In this document: positions 54,919-64,000 of the stretch, one piece after another
How positions within the stretch are numbered: position 1 is the stretch's first letter
Layout: each line of letters opens with the position of its first letter
From: Cymbomonas tetramitiformis
Lineage: Eukaryota; Chlorophyta; Pyramimonadophyceae; Pyramimonadales; Pyramimonadaceae
Reading direction: 5' to 3'
Length of the DNA: 64,000 bases
Assembly: GCA_001247695.2 (NCBI GenBank)
Contig: LGRX02035356.1
Location: 1-64,000 of the forward strand
Translations under genes and position numbers: made by a program
Notes under the pieces: model-generated
Told to the model about the DNA's origin: nothing
Database searches by the model: none
Seen by the model: the letters and a program-made list of their open reading frames with translations, nothing else

Positions 54919-56990
54919 TACGTGAATGTCCCCTTATGCTTTCTCTCTTTAAGCCCTCCTGTCCCCTCGCGCTCGTGTGCACTTGCCTGATGTACCCTTC
55001 ATGTTCAGTGAGAATAGGTGGAGCGCAGCGTGTACCAAACTCTCCTGATATTAAACGTGTACTTGACGAGGCCTGTGCCCTTAGGAACATCTTGTTTTCT
55101 CCAGGTCACTGCCTCGACGTTGCCTGCTGTTTTCAAGGCAGCTTTAGGAGTACTCCTTTTTGGTCACTCAGGTGAAAACGTGACATCCGGCTTCTTGTTC
55201 TAAATAACTCAAGCACTGGGTTTGTGGGGGTTTGGTGTCACAGTGACTAACTAATTCGGTGCACTCGCTGGTTCCAAGGAGGGCATATCCGTGATTCAGA
55301 TGTTGCTTCCATCCTTCGATGACTCTAGCAATTGGATAGTTGCGTTTGCAAAAAGATCCCCTCCATAACAGGAGTCGACATTCTTTCCGATCTCGTGAGA
55401 CAGGCCCGAGCTACGAGCATCAATCCCCGGATGTGGTGAAACTATACATATAATCACATAGGAAGTACATATATTTATTTGTATAAGTATATTGGCTACT
55501 GGATTGTACAACATTCCTCTGGCACTCTTGCACTTTCTAAATCAACCTCTCATAAGTGAATAGAGAACGTTCCATGTGTATTCATGGCTTGCATTTGCTA
55601 AGACACCATGTAGAAATATTTTCTGAAAGAAATTGCTTTTGTGGTCAAGCTTTTCTTAACACCATAAGTTCGGTCGCCACATCTCATCCACAGGGAGCCT
55701 GCACTTCGCCTCCTTCTCCGTGCCTCGTTAGAGCTTCAGGTAACCTAGCCAGTATTAGATCATTTTTTAATAAAGCTTCAATATCCATACTAAAATTAGT
55801 TTAATTTCAGAGGGTTAACTTTTATAGTATATTGTAAAAATGAATAAAAAACTATACATTACCAACTTTTTAAAGCCTCCTGTCGGATTTGAGTTGTAGG
55901 GGTGGGGATCGACATCCGCAAGAAGTGCGACGGTGGGATGCTCCTTGAGGAGGAAACCATTAGAAACATGCGGCCTCCTCTGCCGCGCAAATGCGCAACG
56001 ATGCAAATGCCTGTTGTCGCCCGTTGGAATTGCCGTAGACGTCTCCAATTACAGCTTCTGCGAATTACCCTATGGCAACATCTCGAGGCGGGAAACCAAA
56101 CGGTTTGCCTCTGGCAAGACGGGAGTGTCTATGGCGGACGTGTCGGATTCGCTGGAGTTGATCGCTACATGGTGATAAGGATGAATGCATACCATATAAT
56201 ATATAGGGTTTATTTCAGTATGAGCGTATGCAAATGCAGAATATCGCAGTATGAGCGTAGGCAACTGATTTAATGGCAGTGCGAGCGTAGGCAAATGACC
56301 CTTGATGCAGTAAATTGTGTAGGCGAATTGTTGAGGGTGAAGGTAGTTTGGGGGGCAGCACGTCACAACTGAGAGTATATGAAGGGGGAGGGGAGGGGAT
56401 CCGAATCCACATGGGGGACATCGCCGTTGCGGGGAGGAATGGGGGTGGGGGGGGCAGGGGGTATATTGACAGGAAAAAAAATCCGCGAGTTGCTCAAATG
56501 CGATTTTAAGAAAACAGATTGTCATACCCAATGAAGGATCGAACCTCCATCTTCCAAAGCGCTAAATGCCCAATACAAGCGATTAAAACGCTGATCTACG
56601 ACGATCGATTGATGAATGCTAATCTAGTTATTTATTGCACCTATAGACTTTCATACCAAATGAATAAATTATTATTATCATTTGTGCGACGTGATATATC
56701 GATATATATACATAAAATTATACGGCTATCCATATGCAGCTCCACCCGCCATATATGGCGGGTAAATCATACCCCGTGCATTTCGAGCCCTGCAAGGCGC
56801 GTACGATCGAAGCAGGCCAAGGCATCTTAGGGGTAGAAGGTCCACGCAGGGTAAACCCAAAATTTGGTGTAAGTTCTAGGTTTTAAGGGGAGTAAATAGG
56901 GTTTTACAGATCGCAATTTGAAGAAAGTGGGTTGAAAGGCAAGCATATAAATGAAGAGGTTACAACAAATAGCAAATGTGGCTGAATAAG
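54919..56990. other. Mostly noncoding; weak Cys-rich frame near 55930-56175
   Basis: Immediately after clpP I see no gene. A plus-strand frame at 55933-56175 (CGLLCRANAQRCKCLLSPVG...) has a protein-like look but no clear splice sites or recognised domain. The minus-strand frames at 56070-56530 follow a repeated tatgagcgta(t/g)gca word (56218-56295). Confidence 0.3.
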
Positions 56991-57325
56991 GCTGAGGATG
57001 TATGCACACATCCCTAGGCATGCGTATGGGATAGCTGCAGCGGCTGGGGTGCAATGGCATCGAAACTCACCTCGACACGTGAGGTGCCCTTTAAGGTAGG
57101 CCGGTGTGTGTGGAGGAGCATGGACATCCGAGACCCCACCACGAGGGGGGGTGCAGAGTGGGGGCGGGCGCATGGGTGGGCGGTGGCGGGATGAGGTGCT
57201 AGTCGGACCAACACATCCCTGGGCATGCGTATGGGATAACTGCATCGGCTGGGTTGCAATGGCATCGAAACTCGCCTCGACACGTGAGGTGCCCTTTAAG
57301 GTAGGCCGGTGTGTGTGTGGAGGGG
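56991..57325. repeat. Direct duplication (~125 bp, two copies)
   Basis: Copies at about 57007-57120 and 57209-57325 share acatccct(a/g)ggcatgcgta, gcaatggcatcgaaactc and cctcgacacgtgaggtgccc. They are separated by a G-rich spacer with a gggtggg run. No coding role seen. Confidence 0.65.
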
Positions 57326-57639
57326 CATCCCTACAAAATAAGGAAAGTTCTAAAGGCTTAAAAGCCCAATGGAACTCGGCTTGGAATCCCATTGGAACCC
57401 TTTGGAATTCCATAGCAAAGGAAACCAATGCGTTAACAGTGTCTGTTCAAGGGCTTAAAAGAGCAAATGTCCACTTCCAGGCCGATTCCAAGCCGATTCC
57501 AACGGCTTGGCATTGGACATTTGCTCTTTCAGCCTTTGGAAACCGCATGGAATTCTGATGAAAAGTCCTACGGGATTCCAAGCCGTTGGACGGTCGGCTT
57601 GGAATTCCATGGCACATTTTCTATAGTTGCGTTAAAAGC

Positions 57640-58270
57640 GGTTTCCAAAGGGGTTCCAGAGGGGTTCCAGAGGGGTTGCAGAGGGGTTCCAAATTAGGTC
57701 CAATGGCCTTTCAAGCTGGTTCCAGAGGATTTCCATCCGTATTCCAAAGGGGTTCCAACTTACTTCCAATGGGTTTCCAAAGGCGGTCCAGACTAGTTCC
57801 GAATGGATTCCAGCCGGGTTCCAAATGGGTTCCAGCTGGGTTCCAAATGCATTCCATTGGAATTCCAAATTGAATCCAATGGGTTTCCAAGCGGGTTGCA
57901 AGGCGGGTCCAGAGGTATTCCATCCTCATTCCAAAATCGATTCCGACTGTGTTCCATTGGAGTTCCAGTGGTTTTCCAAACTGATTCCAAAGGCGGTCCA
58001 GTTGAGTTCCAAATAGATTTCAGCCGGGGTCCAAAGGGGTTCCAGTTGAGTTCCAAATGGGTTTCATTGGAATCCCAAAAGGAATCCAATGGCTTTCCAA
58101 GCGGGTTCCAAGATGCGTCCAGAGGGATTCCATGCACGTTCCAAATGGATTCCAACGTTATTCCAATGGGGTTCCAGGCTGATTCCAAAGGTTGTCCAGT
58201 CGATTTCCAAATGGATTCCAAGCGTATTCCGAGGGGATTCCGGTATATTTCCAAAGGAATTCCATATGGC
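57640..58270. repeat. 15/30-bp (ggnTTCCAAan) degenerate tandem array
   Basis: More than 600 bp of the word ggttccaaatgg and variants, repeated about every 15 bp. Frames on both strands stay open because the unit is a multiple of three (plus strand FQ..S / G(F/I)P themes; minus strand WNP(F/L)G themes). The variation between units looks unconstrained by either reading. The array borders the next gene. Confidence 0.7.
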
Positions 58271-58367
58271 TTATGTAACGGACTTCCAAAGGCTTGAAAA
58301 TATTATTATTTGAGGTTTAAACGGGTTCCAGCGGCTTGGGCGCTGATATTAGAGGAATTCCGGGGGC

Positions 58368-59240
58368 TTGGATAACGCTTGGAATTACTTAGTAAGCAAT
58401 CTCTACCTTTTGGAAGCAGGGTTCCAGGGGACACTGTGCCAGGATTTCGGGGCATCTAGATCCTCCCACTCTCTCCAAAAAATCAAGAAAAGTGGATTGC
58501 TAAATGATTTAAGATGGTATTTAGATTTCCTCACAACACCATTCCTTTCATTCCACACGGCTACTGGACGGGGGATGACCCATAATTATGTTCTCCCGGG
58601 CGGAGGATGTTACAAAGATGATTTCTCAGATGTCTGTATTATTGCCATTGACAGCCCCCCGAGCCAAGACTTTCCTGCTCATGACTGGAGTGGGACGCAG
58701 AAAAAGATTGCAAGGTGGTACATCAATGTCCTTCCTGAGAAGAAGATTACCGACAGAAGATTGAATTGCACCGGAGTTGACTCCGAGATCTGGCAGGAAG
58801 TCCTGGGTGAAAGGAAACTTGTCATCCCCGACAGTCTCTGCCCGTGGCCCCTCCTGCAGGAGACCCGACAGAGTGCCCACCCAACAGAATACTACGGAGG
58901 ACACTGTGACACGTCCTACACGAACAAGGACAACAAACCATTTGTAGGGACTGTCACATGGCCCAAAGAACTTACATTGATGGGATACCTTCCGAAGCAT
59001 TTTGGACAGGTTCTTAGCACCATAGGGGTCCACCAGAGAAGACTGAAGCCTCTCCTCAAGAAGCTTTCCAGGCTGTGCAGATACCACACTCGCATTAGAC
59101 GTGACGCCTTCCTTAATGGTCATGCTAGAGTCGAGAACCATGACCCTCTCAGAACCACACTTAGCCGAATTACTGGTATCACTGAAGAAGAAGCTGTTGA
59201 AAGAGCAAAACATGTTTTTCCCTTAACCTCCCGTGAATGA
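58368..59240 (+). CDS. Unknown protein, probably 5'-incomplete
   Basis: Open frame of 290 codons; the first in-frame ATG is at 58575, leaving 221 residues. The frame before it (FGASRSSHSLQKIKKSG, LRWYLDFLTTPFLSFH) already looks protein-like, so an upstream exon or a lost start is likely. Blocks: NYVLPGGGCYKDDFSDVCII, HDWSGTQKKIARWYINVLPE, and a basic C-terminal helix region (RRLKPLLKKLSRLCRYHTRI). Acidic residues and aromatics are spread evenly, as in a folded enzyme. I do not recognise the family. The 15/30-bp array lies directly upstream, which could have truncated it. Confidence 0.5.
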   Translation: MDNAWNYLVSNLYLLEAGFQGTLCQDFGASRSSHSLQKIKKSGLLNDLRWYLDFLTTPFLSFHTATGRGMTHNYVLPGGGCYKDDFSDVCIIAIDSPPSQDFPAHDWSGTQKKIARWYINVLPEKKITDRRLNCTGVDSEIWQEVLGERKLVIPDSLCPWPLLQETRQSAHPTEYYGGHCDTSYTNKDNKPFVGTVTWPKELTLMGYLPKHFGQVLSTIGVHQRRLKPLLKKLSRLCRYHTRIRRDAFLNGHARVENHDPLRTTLSRITGITEEEAVERAKHVFPLTSRE

Positions 59241-60061
59241 CTATCATCTCCATCCTTTCTCCTCTCTTCACTCAGATGAACACTTTATTAACACTTCCTC
59301 CCCCTCTTAGGTGAGGGGTACCCCCTCCCTCCTACCTTAGCCCCGCCCCTCCACCCCCACACCCGCCCCTCCACCCCCGCCTTCCCGACCCTCCGCCACC
59401 GCCCTTCGTTCCTCCGCCTCGCTTCCGCCCTCTTTTTCCATCACAGATGCAGCCTCGCTCCGCTTCCACCTCCTCTGCTGTTTCTCCGCCGGCACGACCT
59501 TTTTAGCGCTCTGCGTAGTTTTGACCTGCCGCGGTTTCCTAGGTTGATATGACCTAGATGAGCCCTTCGGGGCGCGCTATGAGGATGATTTCAGCTCCCT
59601 CTGTTCTTCAGTTGCCTGCTTGCAGGATTACAGCGGACTCATGACATTGTCATTATTCTCAGCGTAAATGTTATATTATTATCATTATTATTATTATCCA
59701 GGGGTCTGGACCATTGCAGTCCAACCCCACGGAACCATGGGTTCAAAGTGATATTATTGTTTTACAGCATTAATACAAGGGTCTGGAACAATGATTTCAA
59801 GGGCTTAATTCGTTGCGATTCCACGCGGACGGAACCATGGTTCCAAATATATGCGTGGTAAATGTTCCAGGAGTTTGGAACATGAGTTCCGGTGGTTTGG
59901 AACAATGGTTCCATGTTCAGATCACATGCACGATGCTAGTGTTCACAAAAGAGCCAGCAAATACGGGACACAATTCTACAGCGCTTACAAAATAATATTT
60001 ACTTAATTGGTGCTTCACCGCTTGGAGTGGGGAGGGCTAAGTAACCGTGCACAAATAGTTG
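59241..60061. other. No gene seen; C-rich tract and ATT microsatellite
   Basis: C-rich ccgcccctccaccccc words (59338-59400), an (attatt)n stretch near 59670-59698, and scattered ggaaccatggttcc palindromes near 59735-59915. Confidence 0.45.
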
Positions 60062-60291
60062 CTATGAGTCTTCATCGGTTGCACTACCATCCTCCTCGCT
60101 ACCATCTTGGTCCGCATCCCCCTTCTTCGGGGTATAATATGTGTCCTCTTCCGATTCAGAATCGCCTTCTTGCGTTGCTGCCGGTACGACTACCTCCTTT
60201 TCGGTTACTACCTCTATTTCTTTTGCTTTTTCTTTGGTTCCTCGGCTTTGCTGGCCTTCCTCTTCTTCTTGAAACCGACGTTAGCGTCGGT
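60062..60291 (-). pseudogene. Terminal exon of an acidic nuclear-type protein, one-base frameshift
   Basis: On the minus strand a good acceptor (ctccgtattgcag) precedes TDANVGFKKKRKASKAEEPK. After a lysine run the frame shifts by one base and continues EIEVVTEKEVVVPAATQEGD, SESEEDTYYTPKKGDADQDG and an acidic end ...DEDS plus TAG at 60062. Basic cluster followed by acidic tail resembles chromatin or RNA-binding protein C termini. Upstream exons were not found; the 27-bp array lies directly upstream, in the presumed intron. Confidence 0.45.
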
Positions 60292-60339
60292 CTGCAATAC
60301 GGAGGAGGTGTACCGGGAGGCACGGACAGCTCAGGGCTA

Positions 60340-60652
60340 TGCCCCAAGGCGTATGCCCCATGGGTATGCCCCGAGGCGTATGCCCCATGGGTATGCCCCG
60401 AGGTGTATGCCCCCTGGGTATGCCCCGAGGCGTATGCCCCATGGGTATGCCCCGAGGCGTATGCCCCATGGGTATGCCCCGAGGCGTATGCCCCATGGGT
60501 ATGCCCCGAGGCGTATGCCCCATGGGTATGCCCCGAGGCGTATGCCCCATGGGTATGCCCCGAGGCGTATGCCCCATGGGTATGCCCCGAGGCGTATGCC
60601 CCATGGGTATGCCCCGAGGCGTATGCCCCATGGGTATGCCCCGAGCGTGCAT
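60340..60652. repeat. 27-bp minisatellite, ~11 units
   Basis: Units of catgggtatgccccgaggcg plus tatgccc. Since 27 is divisible by three, all six frames are open (for example AYAPWVCPE on the plus strand). One unit has tgtatgccccctggg. It looks like two diverged 13-14 bp half units (gtatgcccc) that were then amplified together. Confidence 0.85.
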
Positions 60653-60669
60653 GCCCCACTCGCGAATAA

Positions 60670-61349
60670 TGGGGAATTATCGGATATTCACATAAGTGAG
60701 CGAGTGGGGAAAATAATCGATGACAAAGCAGATTTCAGGAGAAGATCTGTAATGAAATGATTCATGGTAGATTCCAGGAGAAGATCTGCAATGGCAATAC
60801 AAGTATCATGATCTGCCTGATGATTGGTGGAGGAGTAACAGAATCAGGCATGGTCTGCTGGTAATTGGCCGATGACAGATGTCAATCTAGGAATCCTGCT
60901 AGTGAGTTAAAGAGCAACATGATGAAAGGGGAAGCTTGGGAAAAGTGAACCTCAGTGAGTGTTGACCAAGTGAAAGAATTGTACAAGTTTTACGTGTTAG
61001 GATTGGGCATGATGCCAAGACTGAACATAGGGATATAGATGTTATAGGTCTGCGACCATACATTATATCGAAAAGTGATAGTATTGCTAGGCTGTGTAGC
61101 CAGTATATGTCATGCAATTAAACAGTGGAATATAAGGCTAGAAGCCTATGTGATACACCAAAAACAATAGAAAACATAAAAAGAAAAGAAAGAAGATAAA
61201 AGAAAAGAAAGGAAAATAAAGAGAAAAATATGTATAAGTTATCAGGAGTGTGCCTGGTACAAATTGGTTCTCAGATGATGGGAGCGTTCTATGGACCTGT
61301 GGGATCTGCGAGTTACATGATGTTGGAGATGGCGACTTTGGTGTTTGCG
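60670..61349. other. No gene seen
   Basis: AT-rich. A duplicated caggagaagatctg(t/c)aatg word lies near 60735-60795 and an A-rich tract (aaaagaaaag) near 61165-61230. Confidence 0.4.
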
Positions 61350-61645
61350 TTTTGAGCGGCTTCAGCTTGCGTTTGACGGCTCAAAATACGCGCGGTACGT
61401 GCGTTATAAACACGGAAAGGTTTCGCTATGGGACCTTCTTTGTGAAGGATTTGGTTGAAGATCTTCTTGTGGGGACTTAAGATGAGGCTACAAGATGACT
61501 TGGGCGACTTTTCGTTTTTGAGTTTTGAGCTATCTCTGCTTACCTTCGACGGCTCAAAATGCGCGCGTTACGTGCACTAAAAACACGGAAAAGTTTCGCT
61601 GCGGGATCTTCTTTGTGGAGGATTTGGTTGAGATCTGCGTTATCT
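61350..61645. repeat. Tandem duplication (~110 bp copies, ~175 bp apart)
   Basis: Copies near 61370-61465 and 61547-61640 share gacggctcaaaat(a/g)cgcg, tacgtgc, aaacacggaaa and gatcttctttgtg(a/g)aggatttg-like words. The short frame at 61250-61480 overlaps the first copy and is not supported as a gene. Confidence 0.55.
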
Positions 61646-63117
61646 TGCTTTTTCTTAAGGCTCTGGGCGAGATTTGACACTTGATCTTAAGAATGTTCGG
61701 TTCTGGTCCACTCCGACGGCTATAGAGCTGGCATATTATGCGCGTGGACGTCTTTGGTGGACCCGTATGGCCGCTTTTCGCTGGGTGTTTGCCAGATGTC
61801 GCGGATGCTAAGATTTGTTGCTGATTCCTTAAGTGTGAGCTTAAGTATGGGGGGGGAGAGTACAAGCTTCCTTCTGAGACATAAATAAGCAGGACCGCTG
61901 GGGACTATGATAAAACTTTGCGGAATAGCACAAATAGCAAAAAAACTTTCAGTTTTTAAGCATCCTAGAAGAGATTAGAGTCAGATGAGCCAGATCTTGT
62001 ATCCCCACCATACTTAAGGCTATTTTTGGCAGCTTGTTTCTACACCCCCTGTCGCGGGGCCTGGACACATCAAGCCGATTCCTTTTTGTGCTAGGAGGCA
62101 AGCACAAGAGCAAGAAAAACGGCTAAGTATAAAACGCAGAAGTACTCAGTACGGAGTACAGTAGGACCGATCAGAATGATGTTGATGTGAGGTGCCTAGA
62201 CTGTTGTACGGAGTACTCAGTACAGTTGAGTTATGGAAAGAGTTCCTGAATGTATAAGAACTCTAAGAGTAACCCGTTTCGGGGAGATGAACTGAACTGA
62301 AAAGTAAAACATAAAAGTAAAGAGCCGTAACTGCTGTATATTGTGTATTGAAAGCATGCACTGATAGCAAAAGCATAACTATTAAGATTTACGAAACCGA
62401 AGTCTTGTAGTTGACCAATCGTAAGCATACCTCGTGCGGTCGTTTAATAAGTGTAGAATAGTATAAGTCCGAAACCGTAAAGAAGAGAAGAAGTCAAGTG
62501 TGGACTCCTACAAAATGGTAATTAGTTCGTGTTTTCACGTTGCTTCCTTGTCTTTCTTGCGCAAATTCTGATCAACCCGCCCCGCCTTGTGCGATTAGTT
62601 AGCGAGTACTAGCACTACGAAATCGAGAATGCCTGTGCTCTCGTTCTTGTTGCGCGGTGGTGTGTGGGATTGAGGGTTCCAGGTTGCTTGGAGCCGCGTC
62701 GGTGTGGAGAAATCTAGCTCGACGACAATCTTTTTAGGTGCGAGCGTTGCCTTAAGTCCTGGCACGCATACACGCATAGCACGCATACGTGCTTTTTGGA
62801 CTCGCAGGTGCGGGATTTTGGAATCTTCTCCGTTTTTCGGCAATTTCGACCCTTCGCGGCGGAAGCGCTGCGCAAATTTTTCAATTTTGCGTAAGCCTTT
62901 GCTGAAATTCGGGGTTGGTTCGGGGATTCCCCTACCTTTGATTTAGCTTTCTAGGATCTTCCTTTCCGGAAATCTCCGCGCTTCGGCCGGTGTAGCCACT
63001 TGTGCTCGGGCGCAAGTGGTAAATTTCTAGATCGGCGGTTGCTAGTTGCTACGTGTGTCGTGTACACTTTCGGCTTTAGCTAGATTGAATCTCACGCATA
63101 GCACGCATACTATGCCC
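61646..63117. other. Probable upstream/regulatory region of the edge ORF; no gene seen
   Basis: No supportable exon. The word cacgcatagcacgcata recurs near 62770 and 63092. This could be a long LTR or 5' untranslated region of an element whose ORF starts at 63118, but the partner lies outside the window. Confidence 0.35.
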
Positions 63118-64000
63118 ATGTATTCAGATGAGGAGGAATGCCTCGGTCGGTCGGGCCGGCGTGGGGGGGGTCGGGCCGGCGCCGCCCCCGGCTCGGCCGT
63201 GGGGTCCGGTCGGTCGGGGTCTCGCACTGCGAACCTGCCAGCCGGCCCAGGCTCTGGGGAGTTCTGGGGCGCAGCAGGCGGGTCAGACAGCCGGGATTGG
63301 CGCTCCCGTGAGAGGGGGGGGGGAGTGCGGCGCGCGCTTGCGCGCCAATACGTCGGTGAAACCCTCGAGGTTACACCGGCGCGCACGCCCCTGAGAGCCC
63401 CTCCAGGGTTGTCTGGTGGGCCCCCCAGGGCCTCGCCACCAAACACCCCTTCACCAGCGAGGGTCAGTGAGGTTGAGCCAGTGTCCGAGCTCGCATTGAG
63501 CTCGGCGCTACGGCAGCCGGCGCGCCGGAAGCGTGCGTCGCCCGAGGCCCCGGCACCGCCGGCGGCAGGCGCCGGCTCCGGGTCGGACTCGGACCGCTCT
63601 GCTAAGGGGTTGAACCCCTCGGCAGCTCCCTTCTCCCCACTCCCTGCGTCCAGCAGGAGTGCGAGTAGTAGGGTCGTCCGTCAGGAACCGACGTCGGGAC
63701 CGGCAGCATCCTCCCTCTCTTCCCTCGTGGGGAGCGAGCAAGGGAATCTCATCAGTGCCCCAGGGCGCTTTGAGGTTTACCGAGCCAGTGACTGGAGTCC
63801 CCCGGCAGAAGGGGAGTCTGATGATGTCCGGCGCCCAGAGCAGCTAGACGTCGTCCGGTCACGGGGGCGCGAGTCTCGCATCCAGCCCAATCCGGCTTGG
63901 CGAGGAGAGCGACGTCAGTCCATGCTCGCATTGGCCCTCCGTCAATGGAGCACCTGGGCGCTGAATTCAGCGCAACGACGTGCGAGAGTCTCCCTGCCAT
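63118..64000 (+). CDS. Partial Arg/Gly/Pro/Ser-rich ORF running off the window
   Basis: From ATG 63118 (MYSDEEECLGRSGRR) the frame is open for 294 codons to the last base, checked codon by codon through the G-rich runs. An acidic start is followed by Gly/Arg-rich, then Pro/Ser-rich low-complexity sequence with basic clusters (QPARRKRASPEAPAPP), then a more folded-looking end (GRFEVYRASDWSPPAEGESD, LALALRQWSTWALNSAQRR). Composition and position resemble the N-terminal part of a retroelement gag-like protein. The downstream part needed to decide lies outside the window. Confidence 0.5.
   Translation, partial: MYSDEEECLGRSGRRGGGRAGAAPGSAVGSGRSGSRTANLPAGPGSGEFWGAAGGSDSRDWRSRERGGGVRRALARQYVGETLEVTPARTPLRAPPGLSGGPPRASPPNTPSPARVSEVEPVSELALSSALRQPARRKRASPEAPAPPAAGAGSGSDSDRSAKGLNPSAAPFSPLPASSRSASSRVVRQEPTSGPAASSLSSLVGSEQGNLISAPGRFEVYRASDWSPPAEGESDDVRRPEQLDVVRSRGRESRIQPNPAWRGERRQSMLALALRQWSTWALNSAQRRARVSLP

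Noticed and set aside
56519..56600. Possible tRNA gene on the minus strand (ggttcgatcc-like T-loop)
   Set aside because: The B-box-like word is present, but I could not pair an acceptor stem or find a convincing D-arm or A-box.
60007..60669. 220-codon plus-strand ORF with AYAPWVCPE repeats
   Set aside because: All six frames are open across the 27-bp array, and the non-repeat part has poor coding character compared with the minus-strand exon.

Overview
The window reads as nuclear DNA of a photosynthetic, probably flagellated eukaryote, most likely a green alga. The evidence is a ClpP protease subunit gene with nine coding exons and a transit-peptide-like leader, a minus-strand multi-exon gene with SFI1-like (centrin-binding) W..F repeats, GT-AG introns plus one GC-AG intron, and a very high load of transposons and minisatellites. 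A large-genome prasinophyte would fit, but I cannot prove the species. There is one assembly gap of about 300 N.

Layout. 0-1.1 kb: truncated gag-only LTR element (minus strand) ending at a TGTCA-rich repeat. 2.2-3.4 kb: unrecognised multi-exon gene (minus). 3.9-5.0 kb: ~170-180 bp tandem satellite. 6.6-7.1 kb: intronless MAPEG-like membrane protein. 9.9-10.6 kb: 57-bp minisatellite with a CACGTG in nearly every unit. 10.5-16.4 kb: the SFI1-like gene (minus) with minisatellites in its introns. 17 kb: small membrane protein (minus). 18.3-26.7 kb: a nested pile of elements, in which a remnant element B received LTR element A, A received LTR element C, and C received both an AT-rich insertion (in gag) and a Mutator-like element (in its 3' LTR). 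27.5-31.2 kb: hAT-like element with 8-bp target duplication and a decayed transposase. 32.9-33.8 kb: TIR element full of TACTGTC motifs. 34.3-36.7 kb: a large inverted-repeat block enclosing a compact 1.35-kb TIR element whose only gene looks like an atypical methyltransferase. 36.8-37.7 kb: unknown two-exon gene. 40.5-45.9 kb: 1,055-bp direct repeats enclosing a His-rich gag-like ORF and a hAT-derived C-terminal protein. 45.9-50.8 kb: SAP-domain/piggyBac-like gene split by gag-only LTR element D. 51.7-54.9 kb: clpP. 57-58.3 kb: duplications and a 15/30-bp array. 58.4-59.2 kb: unknown protein. 60-60.7 kb: terminal exon of a minus-strand gene and a 27-bp array. 63.1 kb to the edge: open Arg/Pro/Ser-rich ORF.

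The ordinary cellular genes (clpP, MAPEG-like, SFI1-like and a few unknowns) are islands in transposon DNA and show no operon-like cooperation. The clearest theme is several families of short LTR elements that carry gag (CX2C-X8/9-H-X4-6-C knuckle, plus hydrophobic segments in two families) but no visible protease, reverse transcriptase or integrase. They presumably depend on partners elsewhere. Exon borders were read by eye.
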